From Nocardioides deserti (GTDB lineage Bacteria > Actinomycetota > Actinomycetes > Propionibacteriales > Nocardioidaceae): a DNA stretch of 64,000 nt. The first letter of the stretch is position 1. Each line of letters opens with the position of its first letter. A model generated the notes under the pieces. The model did no database searches, had not been told where the DNA came from, and saw only the letters and a program-made list of their open reading frames with translations. Location: contig NZ_JACMYC010000005.1 of the NCBI RefSeq assembly GCF_014266025.1, forward strand, positions 1 to 64,000. The letters are read 5' to 3'. The position numbers and the translations under genes were made by a program. Positions 48,972-61,154 of the stretch are shown piece by piece.

Positions 48972-51544
48972 CTCGGGAGGGCGACCACGCCGAGCTCGGC
49001 GGGCGAGACCAGCGCGGGGTGGCGCGGGACGACGCGGACGGTGTAGCCGAAGGCGCCGGACTGGTCGAGGGTGACGTCGCCGTCGAAGCGGTGGCGGCCG
49101 CCCTCGTAGCTCTCGACGACCGACAGCTCGGTGATCGAGGTGTCGCGCAGCTCGTCCTCGCTGGTGGTGCGGCCGTGGACCAGCTGCACCGCGACGTCGT
49201 CAGCGGACAGCTCGCCGAGCGCGACGAACGCACGCACCGACATCACGGCGCCGACCTCCGGGACGTCGCCGACGCCGGTGCTCTCAACGTGCTCGACGCG
49301 CACGCCCGGCCAGCCGCCGCGGACCCGCCGCTTCCAACCGGCCAGCTCGGCGGCGCCGGCGTAGTCGTCGTTCAGCCGCCGGGCGTTGACCGCGGCGGGG
49401 ACGTAGAGCTGCTTGGTGTAGTCGCGGACCATCCGGGTGGCGAGCACCTTCGGGCCGAGCGACTTCAGCGTGTGCCGCAGCATCTCCAGCCACCGGGTCG
49501 GCACGCCCTCCTCGTCGACGTCGTAGAAGCGCGGCGCGACCTCGTTCTCGATCAGGTCGTAGAGCGCGGCTGCCTCGAGGTCGTCGCGCTTGTCGGTGTC
49601 CTCGACGCCGTCGGCGGACGGGATCGCCCAGCCGTTCTCGCCGTCGTACCACTCGTCCCACCAGCCGTCGAGGATCGAGAGGTTCAGGCCGCCGTTGAGC
49701 GCGGCCTTCATGCCCGAGGTGCCGCACGCCTCGTAGGGGCGCAGCGGGTTGTTGAGCCACACGTCGCAGCCGGGGTAGAGCGGCTGCGCCATCGCGATGT
49801 CGTAGTTGGGCAGGTAGGCGATGCGGTGGCGCACCTCGGGGTCGTCGGCGAGCTGGACGATCGCCTGGATCAGCTTCTTGCCGCCGTCGTCGGCCGGGTG
49901 CGCCTTGCCGGCCATCACCAGCTGGACGGGCCGGTCGGGGTCGGTCAGCAGCCGCTTGAGCCGGGCGGGGTCGCGCAGCAGCAGCGTGAGGCGCTTGTAC
50001 GACGCGGCGCGGCGCGCGAAGCCGATCGTGAGGACGTCGGGGTCGAGCGCACCGTCGATCCAGCCGAGCTCGGCGCGGGCGTGGCCGCGCTTGAGGTAGG
50101 AGCGCTCCATCCGGCGGCGGGCGTCGGCGACGAGCCGCTCGCGCAGCCGGCGCTTGACGTCCCAGATCCGGCGACCGGGGATCTTGTCGGCGGCGGCCCA
50201 GAAGCTGTCGAGGTCATCGGGGTCGGCGCCGACCTCACCGGCGAGCTCGAAGACCTCGCGGGCGACCCACGTCGGCGCGTGCACGCCGTTGGTGATCGAC
50301 CCGATCGGCACCTCGGACTCGTCGAAGGCCGGCCACAGCCCGTTGAACATCTCGCGGCTGACGTGGCCGTGCAGCTGCGAGACGCCGTTGGCGCGCTGGG
50401 CCAGGCGGAAGCCCATGACGGCCATGTTGAAGACCGAGCCGTCGCCGCCCTCGTAGTCCTCGGCACCGAGCGCGAGGACCCGGTCGACGGGGACGCCGGG
50501 GACCGCGCCGGCGTCGGAGAGGTACTGCTCGACGAGCGTGCGCGGGAAGCGGTCGATGCCGGCGGGCACCGGGGTGTGGGTCGTGAAGACCGTGGAGGCC
50601 CGGCCGACCTCGAGCGCGGTGTCGAAGTCGAGGCGCGGGCCGGCCTCGTCGACGGTCAGCTCGCGGATCCGCTCCAGGCCGAGGAAGCCGGCGTGGCCCT
50701 CGTTGGTGTGGAAGACGTCGGGGCTCGGGTGGCCGGTGATCCGGGAGTAGGCCCGCAGCGCGCGGACGCCGCCGATGCCGAGGAGCAGCTCCTGGCGCAG
50801 CCGGTGCTCGGAGTTGCCGCCGTACAACCGGTCGGTGACGCCGACGTGGTGCTCGGGGTTCTCCTCGACGTCGGTGTCGAGCATCAGCAGCGGCACGCGA
50901 CCGACGCTGGCGACCCAGATCCGGGCGATGAGGTCCGGGCCGTCCGGCATCGAGATCGCGATGGCGGCGCGCGACCCGTCGGCCTCGCGCAGCAGCGAGA
51001 TCGGCAGCTCGTCGGGGTCGAGCACGGGGTACTTCTCCTGCTGCCAGCCCTCGCGGGAGAGCGACTGCTTGAAGTAGCCGTGCTTGTAGAGCAGGCCGAC
51101 GCCGACGATCGGAACGCCGAGGTCGCTGGCCGCCTTGAGGTGGTCGCCGGCGAGGATGCCCAGGCCGCCGGAGTACTGCGGCAGCACCGCGGTGATGCCG
51201 AACTCGGGCGAGAAGTAGGCGATCGAGGACGGGCCGTCGGCGGGGCCGCGCTGCTGGTACCAGCGGTCCTCGGTCAGGTAGGCCTGCAGGTCGGCGCGGG
51301 CCGCGGCCAGCGCGGCGAGGAAGTCCTCGTCGCGGGCGAGCTCGTCGAGGCGGGCCCGGCCCACGGAGCCCAGCAGCTTGACCGGGTCCCGTCCGGTGGT
51401 CTGCCACAGCACCGGGTCGACGCGCTCGAAGACGTCCTGCGTCTCCGGGTGCCAGGACCAGCGCAGGTTGCCGGCGAGCTCGCCCAGGGCGGTCAGCTCG
51501 GCGGGGAGGACGGGACGGACGGTGAATCGACGGATGGCGCGCAC
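48968..51544 (-). CDS. glgP: Alpha-glucan (glycogen) phosphorylase, GT35
   Basis: An 858-residue PLP enzyme that releases glucose-1-phosphate from glycogen or maltodextrin ends. N-terminal DUF3417-type region (LGELAGNLRWSWHPET), then the phosphorylase core with HTNEGHAGFL and the PLP/substrate region EACGTSGMKAALNGG. This is the actinobacterial short type. The GTG at 51544 is supported by TAGCGT seven bases upstream. It is divergent from the glgE operon across 170 bp. Confidence 0.96.
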   Translation of the reverse strand: MRAIRRFTVRPVLPAELTALGELAGNLRWSWHPETQDVFERVDPVLWQTTGRDPVKLLGSVGRARLDELARDEDFLAALAAARADLQAYLTEDRWYQQRGPADGPSSIAYFSPEFGITAVLPQYSGGLGILAGDHLKAASDLGVPIVGVGLLYKHGYFKQSLSREGWQQEKYPVLDPDELPISLLREADGSRAAIAISMPDGPDLIARIWVASVGRVPLLMLDTDVEENPEHHVGVTDRLYGGNSEHRLRQELLLGIGGVRALRAYSRITGHPSPDVFHTNEGHAGFLGLERIRELTVDEAGPRLDFDTALEVGRASTVFTTHTPVPAGIDRFPRTLVEQYLSDAGAVPGVPVDRVLALGAEDYEGGDGSVFNMAVMGFRLAQRANGVSQLHGHVSREMFNGLWPAFDESEVPIGSITNGVHAPTWVAREVFELAGEVGADPDDLDSFWAAADKIPGRRIWDVKRRLRERLVADARRRMERSYLKRGHARAELGWIDGALDPDVLTIGFARRAASYKRLTLLLRDPARLKRLLTDPDRPVQLVMAGKAHPADDGGKKLIQAIVQLADDPEVRHRIAYLPNYDIAMAQPLYPGCDVWLNNPLRPYEACGTSGMKAALNGGLNLSILDGWWDEWYDGENGWAIPSADGVEDTDKRDDLEAAALYDLIENEVAPRFYDVDEEGVPTRWLEMLRHTLKSLGPKVLATRMVRDYTKQLYVPAAVNARRLNDDYAGAAELAGWKRRVRGGWPGVRVEHVESTGVGDVPEVGAVMSVRAFVALGELSADDVAVQLVHGRTTSEDELRDTSITELSVVESYEGGRHRFDGDVTLDQSGAFGYTVRVVPRHPALVSPAELGVVALPS

Positions 51545-51551
51545 GTGACCG

Positions 51552-51580
51552 ACGCTAGCGAGATTCTTTGAACGTTCCAA
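51552..51580 (-). promoter_or_regulatory. glgP promoter region with LacI-type operator candidate
   Basis: -10 TAGCGT (51552-51557, minus strand) is 7 nt before the glgP GTG. TTGAACGTTCCAA at 51568-51580 has a perfect GAACGTTC core with central CG, the style of LacI/GalR-family operators, and would overlap the -35 region. Confidence 0.4.
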
Positions 51581-51677
51581 CCGTTTCGTCCCGATCCGTT
51601 CGGGCCGCGCCGTCGTGGGTACTTGCCCCCTAGCCAGAACCCCGCGCGGCACCGCCCGCACCCCGCGTCGGCACGAC

Positions 51678-51708
51678 TTGCGTGCCCGTCGCGGCCCGCC
51701 ACTAGGTT
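51678..51708 (+). promoter_or_regulatory. Predicted glgE operon promoter (leaderless)
   Basis: TTGCGT at 51678-51683 and TAGGTT at 51703-51708, 19 bp apart; the -10 ends 6 nt before the glgE ATG. Confidence 0.5.
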
Positions 51709-51714
51709 GGAGAG

Positions 51715-53699
51715 ATGGTCGGACGCATCCCCGTCATGAACGTCATGCCCGTGGTCGACCTCGGTCGGCAGCCGGCGAAGGCGACCGTCGCCGAGCCGCT
51801 GCCGGTCCGCGCCACGGTCTTCCGGGAGGGGCACGACCGGCTCGGCGCCGAGGTCGTGCTCACGGACCCGTCCGGCGCCCGCCGGCCGCCGGTGCGGATG
51901 ACCAAGCACGCCGAGGTCCCCGACCGGTACGACGCGTGGGTCACGCCCGACGTCGGCGGCTCGTGGACCTTCGAGATCCAGGCCTGGTCCGACCCGGTCG
52001 CGACCTGGCAGCACGCCGCGGGGCTGAAGATCCCCGCCGGCGTCGACGTCGACCTGATGTTCCTCGAGGGCCGGCTGCTGCTCGAGCGCGTCCGCGGCGA
52101 CCTGGACGGCTCCGACACCGCCGCCCGGTCGGTGGTGGACGGCGCGATCGAGGCGTGCTCCGACACCGAGCGGCCCGCGGCCGCCCGGCTGGCGGTGCTC
52201 CAGTCCCCCGAGCTCGAGGCGATCCTGCTCGCGCACCCGCTGCGCGAGCTCGTGACGGTCGAGGGCCCCTACCCGCTCTGGGCCGACCGCGAGCGGGCGC
52301 TCTACGGCAGCTGGTACGAGTTCTTCCCGCGCTCCGAGGGGGCGACGCAGGACCCGGCCACCGGCACGGTCACGAGCGGCACGTTCCGCACCGCGGCCCA
52401 GCGGCTCGACGCCGTGGCCGCGATGGGCTTCGACGTCATCTACCTTCCCCCGATCCACCCGATCGGCGAGGTCAACCGCAAGGGCCCGAACAACACCCTC
52501 ACCCCCGGCCCGGACGACCCCGGCTCGCCGTGGGCGATCGGCTCGCGCCACGGCGGCCACGACGCGGTCCACCCCGACCTCGGCACGATCGAGGACTTCG
52601 ACGCGTTCGTGGCCCGCGCCCGCGAGCTCGGCCTCGAGGTCGCGCTCGACCTGGCGCTGCAGGCCGCGCCGGACCACCCGTGGGTCACCGAGCACCCGGA
52701 GTTCTTCACCACCCGCGCCGACGGCTCGATCGCGTTCGCGGAGAACCCGCCGAAGAAGTACCAGGACATCTACCCCATCAACTTCGACAACGACCCGACC
52801 GGCATCTGCCGCGAGGTGCTCCGCGTCGTCAAGCACTGGATGGCGCACGGGGTACGGATCTTCCGCGTCGACAACCCCCACACCAAGCCGGTGGCCTTCT
52901 GGGAGTGGCTGCTGAAGGAGATCCGGCGCACCGACCCCGACGTGCTGTTCCTCTCCGAGGCGTTCACCCGCCCGGCGATGATGCGCGGCCTCGGCGCGGT
53001 CGGCTTCCACCAGAGCTACACCTACTTCACCTGGCGCACCGCCAAGTGGGAGATCGAGGAGTACCTCCGGGAGCTGGCGACCGAGTCCGACCACGTCATG
53101 CGGCCGAACTTCTTCGTCAACACCCCCGACATCCTCCACGCCTACCTGCAGTACGGCGGACCGGCGGCGTTCAAGATCCGCGCCGCGCTCGCCGCGACCG
53201 GGTCGCCGAGCTGGGGCGTGTACGCCGGCTACGAGCTCTACGAGCACGTGGCGGTCAAGCCCGGGAGCGAGGAGTACCTCGACTCCGAGAAGTACCAGGT
53301 CCGGATCCGCGACTGGGACGGCGCCGAGCGCGAGGGCCGGACGCTGGCGCCGTACCTCACCCGGCTCAACGAGGTCCGCCGGCAGCACAAGGCCCTCCAG
53401 CTGCTGCGCAACGTGGTCATCCACTCCAGCGACGACGAGAACGTGCTCGTCTTCAGCAAGCACCACATCCATGCGGACGGCACGCACGACGACGTGGTCG
53501 TGGTGGTCAACCTCGACCCCCACGCCACCCGCGAGACGATGGTCCACCTCGACCTGCCCGCGATGGGGATGGAGCAGGGCGAGTCGTTCGGCGTCCACGA
53601 CGAGATCACCGGTGCCGACTGGAGCTGGTCGCAGCACAACTACGTCCGGCTCGACCCCTACCACGAGCCCGCGCACGTCCTGACCGTGAGGAGGACCCG

Positions 53700-53703
<4 letters not shown>
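51715..53703 (+). CDS. glgE: Maltosyltransferase GlgE (alpha-1,4-glucan:maltose-1-phosphate)
   Basis: A 662-residue GH13_3 enzyme that extends alpha-glucans with maltose units from maltose-1-phosphate. N-terminal domain with [21 protein letters not shown], barrel with YLPPIHPIG, nucleophile in [11 protein letters not shown] near residue 385, acid in FLSEAFTRP near 414. First gene of glgE-treS-mak-glgB, in which every stop overlaps the next start by four bases. The start ATG has no well-placed Shine-Dalgarno and fits leaderless initiation. Confidence 0.97.
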
Positions 53704-55507
<1,804 letters not shown>

Positions 55508-55511
<4 letters not shown>

Positions 55512-56953
55512 GCGAGAACCCGCTGGACCGGCTCTCCACCGACCACCTCGATCGGCAGGTCTTCGTCGAGTACCTCGAGAAGACCCGCTGGTTCGGTGGC
55601 AAGGGGCGCCCCTTCGAGGTCACCGGCGTGCGCCGGATCGGCCAGGTGCCCGGCTGCGTCGACGCCGGGCCCGCGGTGGTCGACCACCTCGTCGAGCTGA
55701 CCTACGGCGACGCGGAGGGCGGCACCGAGGCGTACCAGGTGCCGCTGGCGTTCTACGCCGAGGCGGAGGGCCGGCTCGACCACGCCTTCGTCGGCTGGTG
55801 GGAGGAGCCGGGGATCGGCTGGGTGCACGCCTACGACGCGCTGCACGACCGCGAGGCGATGGCCTGCTGGCTGCGCTCGTTCGTGGCGGCCGCGGACGAC
55901 CCCGTCTCCGGACCGACCGGGCTGACCTTCCACCGGCTGCCCGGGCACGACCTGGACCCCGACGTCACCGCCTCGCTGTTCTCCGGCGAGCAGTCGAACT
56001 CCTCGGTCAAGTTCGGCGAGGACTCGATCATGAAGCTCTTCCGCAAGGTCACGCCGGGCGCGAACCCGGACGTGACCGTGCACCGGGCGCTGACCGCCGC
56101 CGGCTCCACCGACGTCGCCGCGCTCTACGGCTGGATGTCGTGGACCGACGAGGGCGGCGAGGAGTACCACCTCGCGATGCTCCAGCAGTTCCTGCGCACC
56201 GCCACCGACGGCTGGGACCTCGCGCTGACCAGCGTCCGCGACCTGTACGCCGAGGGCGACCTGCACGCCCACGAGGTGGGCGGCGACTTCGCCGGGGAGT
56301 CCGAGCGCCTCGGGCTGACGCTGCGCGAGGTGCACGCGCTGCTGCGCGAGCACTTCCCCACCGAGCGGCGCGGCCCGGAGGCCGCCCGGGCGCTGGCCGC
56401 CGGCATGCGCGCCCGGCTGGACGCAGCGCTCGAGGTCGTGCCCGAGCTGGCCCAGCACGCCGACGCGCTGCGGGCGACGTACGACCGGCTCGCGGCGCTC
56501 GACGGCGTCGACGTCCAGCAGGTACACGGCGACCTGCACCTCGGGCAGACCCTGCGCACCGCCAAGGGCTGGAAGATCGTCGACTTCGAGGGCGAGCCGG
56601 CCAAGCCGCTGGTCGAGCGGCTCGAGCCGGACAGCCCCTGGCGCGACGTCGCCGGCATGCTGCGCTCCTTCGACTACGCCCCGCGCGTGGTCGAGAAGCA
56701 GAGCGTCGACCTCGCCGACGACGACGCCGAGGCCGCCGCGCAGCTCGCCTACCGGGCCGACGAGTGGGCCCACCGCAACCGCAACCACTTCCTGGCGGCC
56801 TACGCCGGGGGCGAGCCGTCGGAGGACGCGAAGGTCCTCCTGGCGGCGTACGTCGCCGACAAGGCCGTCTACGAGACCGTCTACGAGACCCGCAACCGGC
56901 CGGGCTGGGTGTCCATCCCGCTCGAGGCCGTCGCACGGATCGGAGCCGCATGA
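55508..56953 (+). CDS. mak: Maltokinase (Mak/Pep2)
   Basis: A 481-residue kinase-fold protein that phosphorylates maltose to maltose-1-phosphate with ATP, feeding GlgE. N-terminal cap domain with [11 protein letters not shown], catalytic loop [10 protein letters not shown] near residue 339 and metal-binding IVDFEGEP near 355. The cap is the maltokinase-specific feature that separates it from other APH proteins. GTG start overlapping the treS stop. Confidence 0.95.
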
Positions 56954-59262
56954 CCACGCCCAGCACTCCCGGCAGCACTCCCAGCAGCACCCCTGCCGGC
57001 AGCACCCCTGCCGGCACGCCCTCCCCCGCGACCGTGAAGCCGGTCGACCGCGAGGAGCTCGACCTGCTACTCGCGGGCGGGCACGGCGACCCGCACAGCG
57101 TGCTCGGCGCCCACCCGCACAAGGGCGGCGTGACCGTCCGCGTGCTCAAGCCGCTGGCCTCGAGCGTCACCGTCGTGGGCGCGTGGGGCGAGACCCGCCT
57201 CGAGCACGAGTACGAAGGCTTCTGGGCCGGCGTGCTGCCGGTCTCCGAGGTGCCCGACTACCGCGTCCGCGTGACGTACGACGGCGACCCGGTCGACGTC
57301 GACGACCCGTACCGCTTCCTGCCGACCCTCGGCGAGGTCGACCTCCACCTCATCAACGAGGGCCGCCACGAGCAGCTGTGGACCGTGCTCGGCGCGCACG
57401 TCCACCACTACGCCGGCGAGATCTCCGGGACCTCCTTCGCGGTCTGGGCGCCGTCCGCCCGCGGCGTGCGGCTCAAGGGCTCCTTCAACTCCTGGGACGG
57501 CCGGGAGCACCCCATGCGCCAGCTCGGCAGCTCGGGCGTCTGGGAGCTGTTCGTGCCCGGCCTCGGCACCGGCACGGCGTACAAGTACGCGATCCTCGGC
57601 CAGGACGGCGAGTGGCGCGAGAAGGCCGACCCGCTGGCCGCGTGGGCCGAGCAGCCGCCGGCGACCTCCTCGCTGGTCTACGAGTCGACCCACGAGTGGG
57701 GCGACGACGCCTGGATGGCCGAGCGGCCCTCAAAGCAGCCGGTCGCCGAGGCGATGTCGGTCTACGAGATGCACCTCGCGTCGTGGAAGAAGCACCCCGA
57801 CGGCCGCTTCTGGTCGTGGGCCGAGCTGGCCGAGGAGCTGCCGGCGTACCTCGCCGACCTCGGCTTCACCCACGTCGAGCTGATGCCGGTCATGCAGCAC
57901 CCGTTCGGCGGCTCGTGGGGCTACCACGTCACGTCGTACTTCGCGCCGGACTCGCGCTTCGGTGACCCCGACGGCTTCAAGCTGCTCGTCGACAAGCTGC
58001 ACCAGGCCGGCATCGGCGTGATCCTGGACTGGGTGCCCGGCCACTTCGCGACCGACGAGTGGGCGCTGGCGCGCTTCGACGGCACGCCGCTCTACGAGGA
58101 CCCCAACCCCCAGCGCGGCTGGCACAAGGAGTGGGGCTCCCACATCTTCAACTTCGGCCGCCACGAGGTGCGCAACTTCCTCTACGCCAACGCGGTCTAC
58201 TGGCTCGAGGAGTTCCACGCCGACGGCCTGCGCGTCGACGGCGTCGCCTCGATGCTCTACCTCGACTACTCCCGCGAGGAGGGCGAGTGGACGCCGAACA
58301 AGCACGGCGGCCGAGAGAACCTCGAGGCGGTGCAGTTCCTCCAGGAGATGAACGCGACCGTCTACAAGCGCGTCCCCGGCATCGTCACCATCGCCGAGGA
58401 GTCCACCTCCTGGCCCGGCGTCACCCGGCCGACCTCCGCCGACGGCCTCGGCTTCGGCTTCAAGTGGAACATGGGCTGGATGCACGACTCGCTGGGGTAC
58501 GTCGCGCACGAGCCGGTCCACCGCGCCTACCACCACGGCGAGATGACCTTCTCCCTCGTCTACGCGTGGTCGGAGAACTACGTGCTGCCGATCAGCCACG
58601 ACGAGGTCGTGCACGGCAAGGGCTCGCTGCTGCGCAAGATGCCCGGCGACCGCTGGCAGCAGCTGGCGAACCTGCGCGCCTACCTCGGCTTCATGTGGGC
58701 CCACCCGGGCAAGCAGCTGCTGTTCATGGGTGCCGAGCTCGGCCAGGAGTCGGAGTGGGCGGAGTCCCGCGAGCTCGACTGGTGGCTGCTCGACCACCCC
58801 GAGCACCGCGGCGTGCACTCGCTGGTCCGCGACCTCAACCGCGTCTACACCGGCTCCCCCGCGCTGTGGGCGGCCGACCACGACCCGGCCGGCTTCCAGT
58901 GGATCGACGCCAACGACGCCGGTCGCAACACCTTCTCGTTCGTGCGCCGGGTGCCCGACGCCCCCGAGGTCGCCGGCGCGGCCGGTGCCGCCGGTGTCGC
59001 GGGCTCCGGGAGCACCGACGTGTCGGAGCTGGTGTGCGTGGCGAACTTCTCCGCCGTGCCGCACGAGGGCTACCGGCTCGCGCTGCCCGCCGAGGGGGTG
59101 TGGGAGGAGGTGCTCAACACCGACGCCGAGACCTACACCGGCTCCGGCGTCGGCAACCTCGGCGCGATCACCGCGGTGGCCGGCGAGCACCAGGGACTGC
59201 CCGCGCACGCCGACATCGTGGTGCCGCCTCTCGCCACCGTCTGGTTCCGCCGGAAGGCGTGA
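56950..59262 (+). CDS. glgB: 1,4-alpha-glucan branching enzyme GlgB
   Basis: A 770-residue GH13_9 enzyme that makes alpha-1,6 branches in glycogen. After a low-complexity Ser/Thr/Pro/Gly tail (first 30 residues) come the N1 domain with GGHGDPHSVLGAHP, the CBM48 and the barrel: nucleophile in LRVDGVASM near residue 427, acid in IAEESTSWPGVTRP near 480, and ISHDEVVHGKGSL. The last gene of the operon; its start overlaps the mak stop (ATGA). Confidence 0.98.
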   Translation: MTTPSTPGSTPSSTPAGSTPAGTPSPATVKPVDREELDLLLAGGHGDPHSVLGAHPHKGGVTVRVLKPLASSVTVVGAWGETRLEHEYEGFWAGVLPVSEVPDYRVRVTYDGDPVDVDDPYRFLPTLGEVDLHLINEGRHEQLWTVLGAHVHHYAGEISGTSFAVWAPSARGVRLKGSFNSWDGREHPMRQLGSSGVWELFVPGLGTGTAYKYAILGQDGEWREKADPLAAWAEQPPATSSLVYESTHEWGDDAWMAERPSKQPVAEAMSVYEMHLASWKKHPDGRFWSWAELAEELPAYLADLGFTHVELMPVMQHPFGGSWGYHVTSYFAPDSRFGDPDGFKLLVDKLHQAGIGVILDWVPGHFATDEWALARFDGTPLYEDPNPQRGWHKEWGSHIFNFGRHEVRNFLYANAVYWLEEFHADGLRVDGVASMLYLDYSREEGEWTPNKHGGRENLEAVQFLQEMNATVYKRVPGIVTIAEESTSWPGVTRPTSADGLGFGFKWNMGWMHDSLGYVAHEPVHRAYHHGEMTFSLVYAWSENYVLPISHDEVVHGKGSLLRKMPGDRWQQLANLRAYLGFMWAHPGKQLLFMGAELGQESEWAESRELDWWLLDHPEHRGVHSLVRDLNRVYTGSPALWAADHDPAGFQWIDANDAGRNTFSFVRRVPDAPEVAGAAGAAGVAGSGSTDVSELVCVANFSAVPHEGYRLALPAEGVWEEVLNTDAETYTGSGVGNLGAITAVAGEHQGLPAHADIVVPPLATVWFRRKA

Positions 59263-59302
59263 CCGCGGCAAGGACCCGCGCAGCCGGTCACCGGCGGCCC
59301 CC

Positions 59303-59308
59303 TAGGGT
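59303..59308 (+). promoter_or_regulatory. Predicted -10 element of the Nudix gene (leaderless)
   Basis: TAGGGT ends 6 nt before the GTG at 59315. Confidence 0.5.
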
Positions 59309-59314
59309 GATCCC

Positions 59315-60073
59315 GTGACCGACCAGCCGCCCAGCGTGACCACCGTCGCCGAGGGTGTCGCGCGGATCTCCTGGTGCGCCGGCGAGCCCGTCGACGTCGT
59401 ACGCCGCGAGGTGGCCGAGGCCCTCACCACCCACGCTCGCGTCGAGGCGCTGGTCGACCCCTCCGACGAGGTCGGCCAGCGCACCGCGACCTGGTCCGGG
59501 ATGCGCCGCGAGGGGATCATGCGCGGGGTGACCGTCGCCGGCGCGCCGGTCGACCGGATCGTCTACGCCCGGCTCGCCACCGACGTGCCCACCTCCGAGC
59601 CGGAGGGGTTCCGCGCGCTGCTGAACTCCTTCCTCCCCCGCAAGCGGGCGATCGGTCAGATGCTGCTGCGCGACCACGACGACCGCGTGCTGCTCTGCCA
59701 GCTCACCTACAAGCAGGACTGGGACCTCCCCGGCGGCGTCGTCGAGGTGAACGAGTCGCCGCGCGTGGCCGTCGGCCGCGAGGTCGAGGAGGAGCTCGGG
59801 CTGAGCATCGAGCCCGGCCGGCTGCTGCTGACCGACTGGCTACCGCCGTGGTCGGGCTGGGACGACGCGCTGTGCCTGGTCTTCGACGGCGGCGTCCACG
59901 ACGCCTCGATCACCGACCGGATCGTCAAGCAGGCCCGCGAGATCCGCTCCGCGGAGTTCCACACCCTCGACGAGGCCGACCGGCTCTGCGCGGACTTCAC
60001 CGCCCGCCGCCTGCGCGCCGCGGTCGCCAACCTCGCCGGCGGGCCGGCGTACACCGAGTCCGGCCGCGGCTGA
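59315..60073 (+). CDS. Nudix hydrolase with N-terminal GNAT-like remnant
   Basis: A 252-residue protein. The C-terminal part (about residues 105-240) holds a complete Nudix box beginning GGVVEVNESPRVAVGREVEE and ending with LGL, which binds metal and hydrolyses nucleoside-diphosphate-linked substrates. The first 95 residues resemble the C-terminal half of a RimJ/RimL-type GNAT acetyltransferase (GMRREGIMRGV and DRIVYARLATD) without the acetyl-CoA loop. The substrate is unknown. The GTG start agrees with the -10 element. Confidence 0.88.
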   Translation: MTDQPPSVTTVAEGVARISWCAGEPVDVVRREVAEALTTHARVEALVDPSDEVGQRTATWSGMRREGIMRGVTVAGAPVDRIVYARLATDVPTSEPEGFRALLNSFLPRKRAIGQMLLRDHDDRVLLCQLTYKQDWDLPGGVVEVNESPRVAVGREVEEELGLSIEPGRLLLTDWLPPWSGWDDALCLVFDGGVHDASITDRIVKQAREIRSAEFHTLDEADRLCADFTARRLRAAVANLAGGPAYTESGRG

Positions 60074-60107
60074 CCGCGGGGCCCCAGGGACCCCGCGGTC
60101 GGTTTCT
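60072..60107 (+). terminator. Terminator hairpin 3' of the Nudix gene
   Basis: GACCGCGGGG (60072-60081) pairs with 60091-60100 across a 9-nt loop, followed by GGTTTCT. It starts within the Nudix stop codon and lies just before the convergent phosphodiesterase gene's stop. Confidence 0.6.
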
Positions 60108-60112
60108 CACGC

Positions 60113-61018
60113 TCAGGCTGCGGCGGCCGCTCCTCGCCGCTCGGCGAGCACGTCCTCCAGCACGTCCGGGTAGTTGGTGATGACGCCGTCGACGCCACGG
60201 TCGAGGACGGCATGCATGTCGGCGGGCGCGTTCACGGTGTAGGTGTGCACCTCCATGCCGAGCTCCTGCACGCGGTCGACGTAGGCCGCGTCGAAGGTGC
60301 GGAAGCTCGGGTTGATCTGGTCCGCCCACGCCGAGAGCTCCGCGAGGCGGGACTCGTCGGGCCGGCCGAGCAGACCGACCGGCACCGAGGGCTGGGCCTC
60401 GTGGTAGCGCGCCATCGACTGCCAGTCGAAGCTCTGCACGACCAGGCGCTCGGCACGGACCGCGGACCGGACGTACCCCGGGTAGGAGGCGAAGGCATCG
60501 GCCACCTGCTGCTCGATCCCCGGGTAGAGCGCCGGCGCCTTGAGCTCCATCAGGATGCCCGCGCGGCTGGGACGCACGAGCTCGACCATCTGCGCCAGGG
60601 TGGGCACCGGCTCCCCCGCGAACTCCTCGGAGAACCACGAGCCGGCGTCGAGCTGACGGATCTCGGCGTAGGTGAAGTCACCGACGCGCCAGGGCGCCCG
60701 GTCGGGGAAGACCTCCTCGACGTCGGTGGTGCGCCGCAGCGTGGTGTCGTGGACGAGCACCAGGACGCCGTCCCGCGTGCGCTGGACGTCGGCCTCGATC
60801 AGGTCGGAGTGCTGCTGGATTCCCAGCCGGAAGGCGGCCAGGGTGTTCTCCGGCGCGTGGCCCATCGCGCCGCGGTGGGCGGTGTTGACCACCGCCACGT
60901 GCTCGGGCTGGCCCGCGGCCGACGCCGCCGCCGATGCCGGCGCTGGGACGAGGGCTACCGCTCCGGCGCCGACGACGGCGCTCGCGAGGAGGGCGGACAG
61001 GTGGGTGGGGATGCGCAT
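60113..61018 (-). CDS. Secreted glycerophosphodiester phosphodiesterase
   Basis: A 301-residue exported enzyme that cleaves deacylated phospholipid glycerophosphodiesters to glycerol-3-phosphate and alcohol. Signal peptide about residues 1-30 (ending PAPASA). Catalytic motif AHRGAMGHAPENT with His48, Arg49 and Glu57, then LIEADVQRTRDGVLVLVHD with the metal-binding Glu/Asp and second His. C-terminal TVNAPADM and GVDGVITNYPD are typical. Monocistronic. Confidence 0.95.
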   Translation of the reverse strand: MRIPTHLSALLASAVVGAGAVALVPAPASAAASAAGQPEHVAVVNTAHRGAMGHAPENTLAAFRLGIQQHSDLIEADVQRTRDGVLVLVHDTTLRRTTDVEEVFPDRAPWRVGDFTYAEIRQLDAGSWFSEEFAGEPVPTLAQMVELVRPSRAGILMELKAPALYPGIEQQVADAFASYPGYVRSAVRAERLVVQSFDWQSMARYHEAQPSVPVGLLGRPDESRLAELSAWADQINPSFRTFDAAYVDRVQELGMEVHTYTVNAPADMHAVLDRGVDGVITNYPDVLEDVLAERRGAAAAA

Positions 61019-61154
61019 GGGGTCTCCCGAGAAAGGACGTGTCGAACAGGTCGAGACGGACGCTGTCGGCCCGGGTCGACGTGGCGACGACATCGGGGTG
61101 ACCGGGAGGGGACGCCGGGCGGAACGCATCTCCCCGCTGCGATCCCCCGGGCCC

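Noticed and set aside
55798..59262. 1154-codon open frame across mak and glgB
   Set aside because: The first 384 codons are an out-of-frame shadow of mak; glgB starts at 56950, where its stop/start overlap with mak lies.
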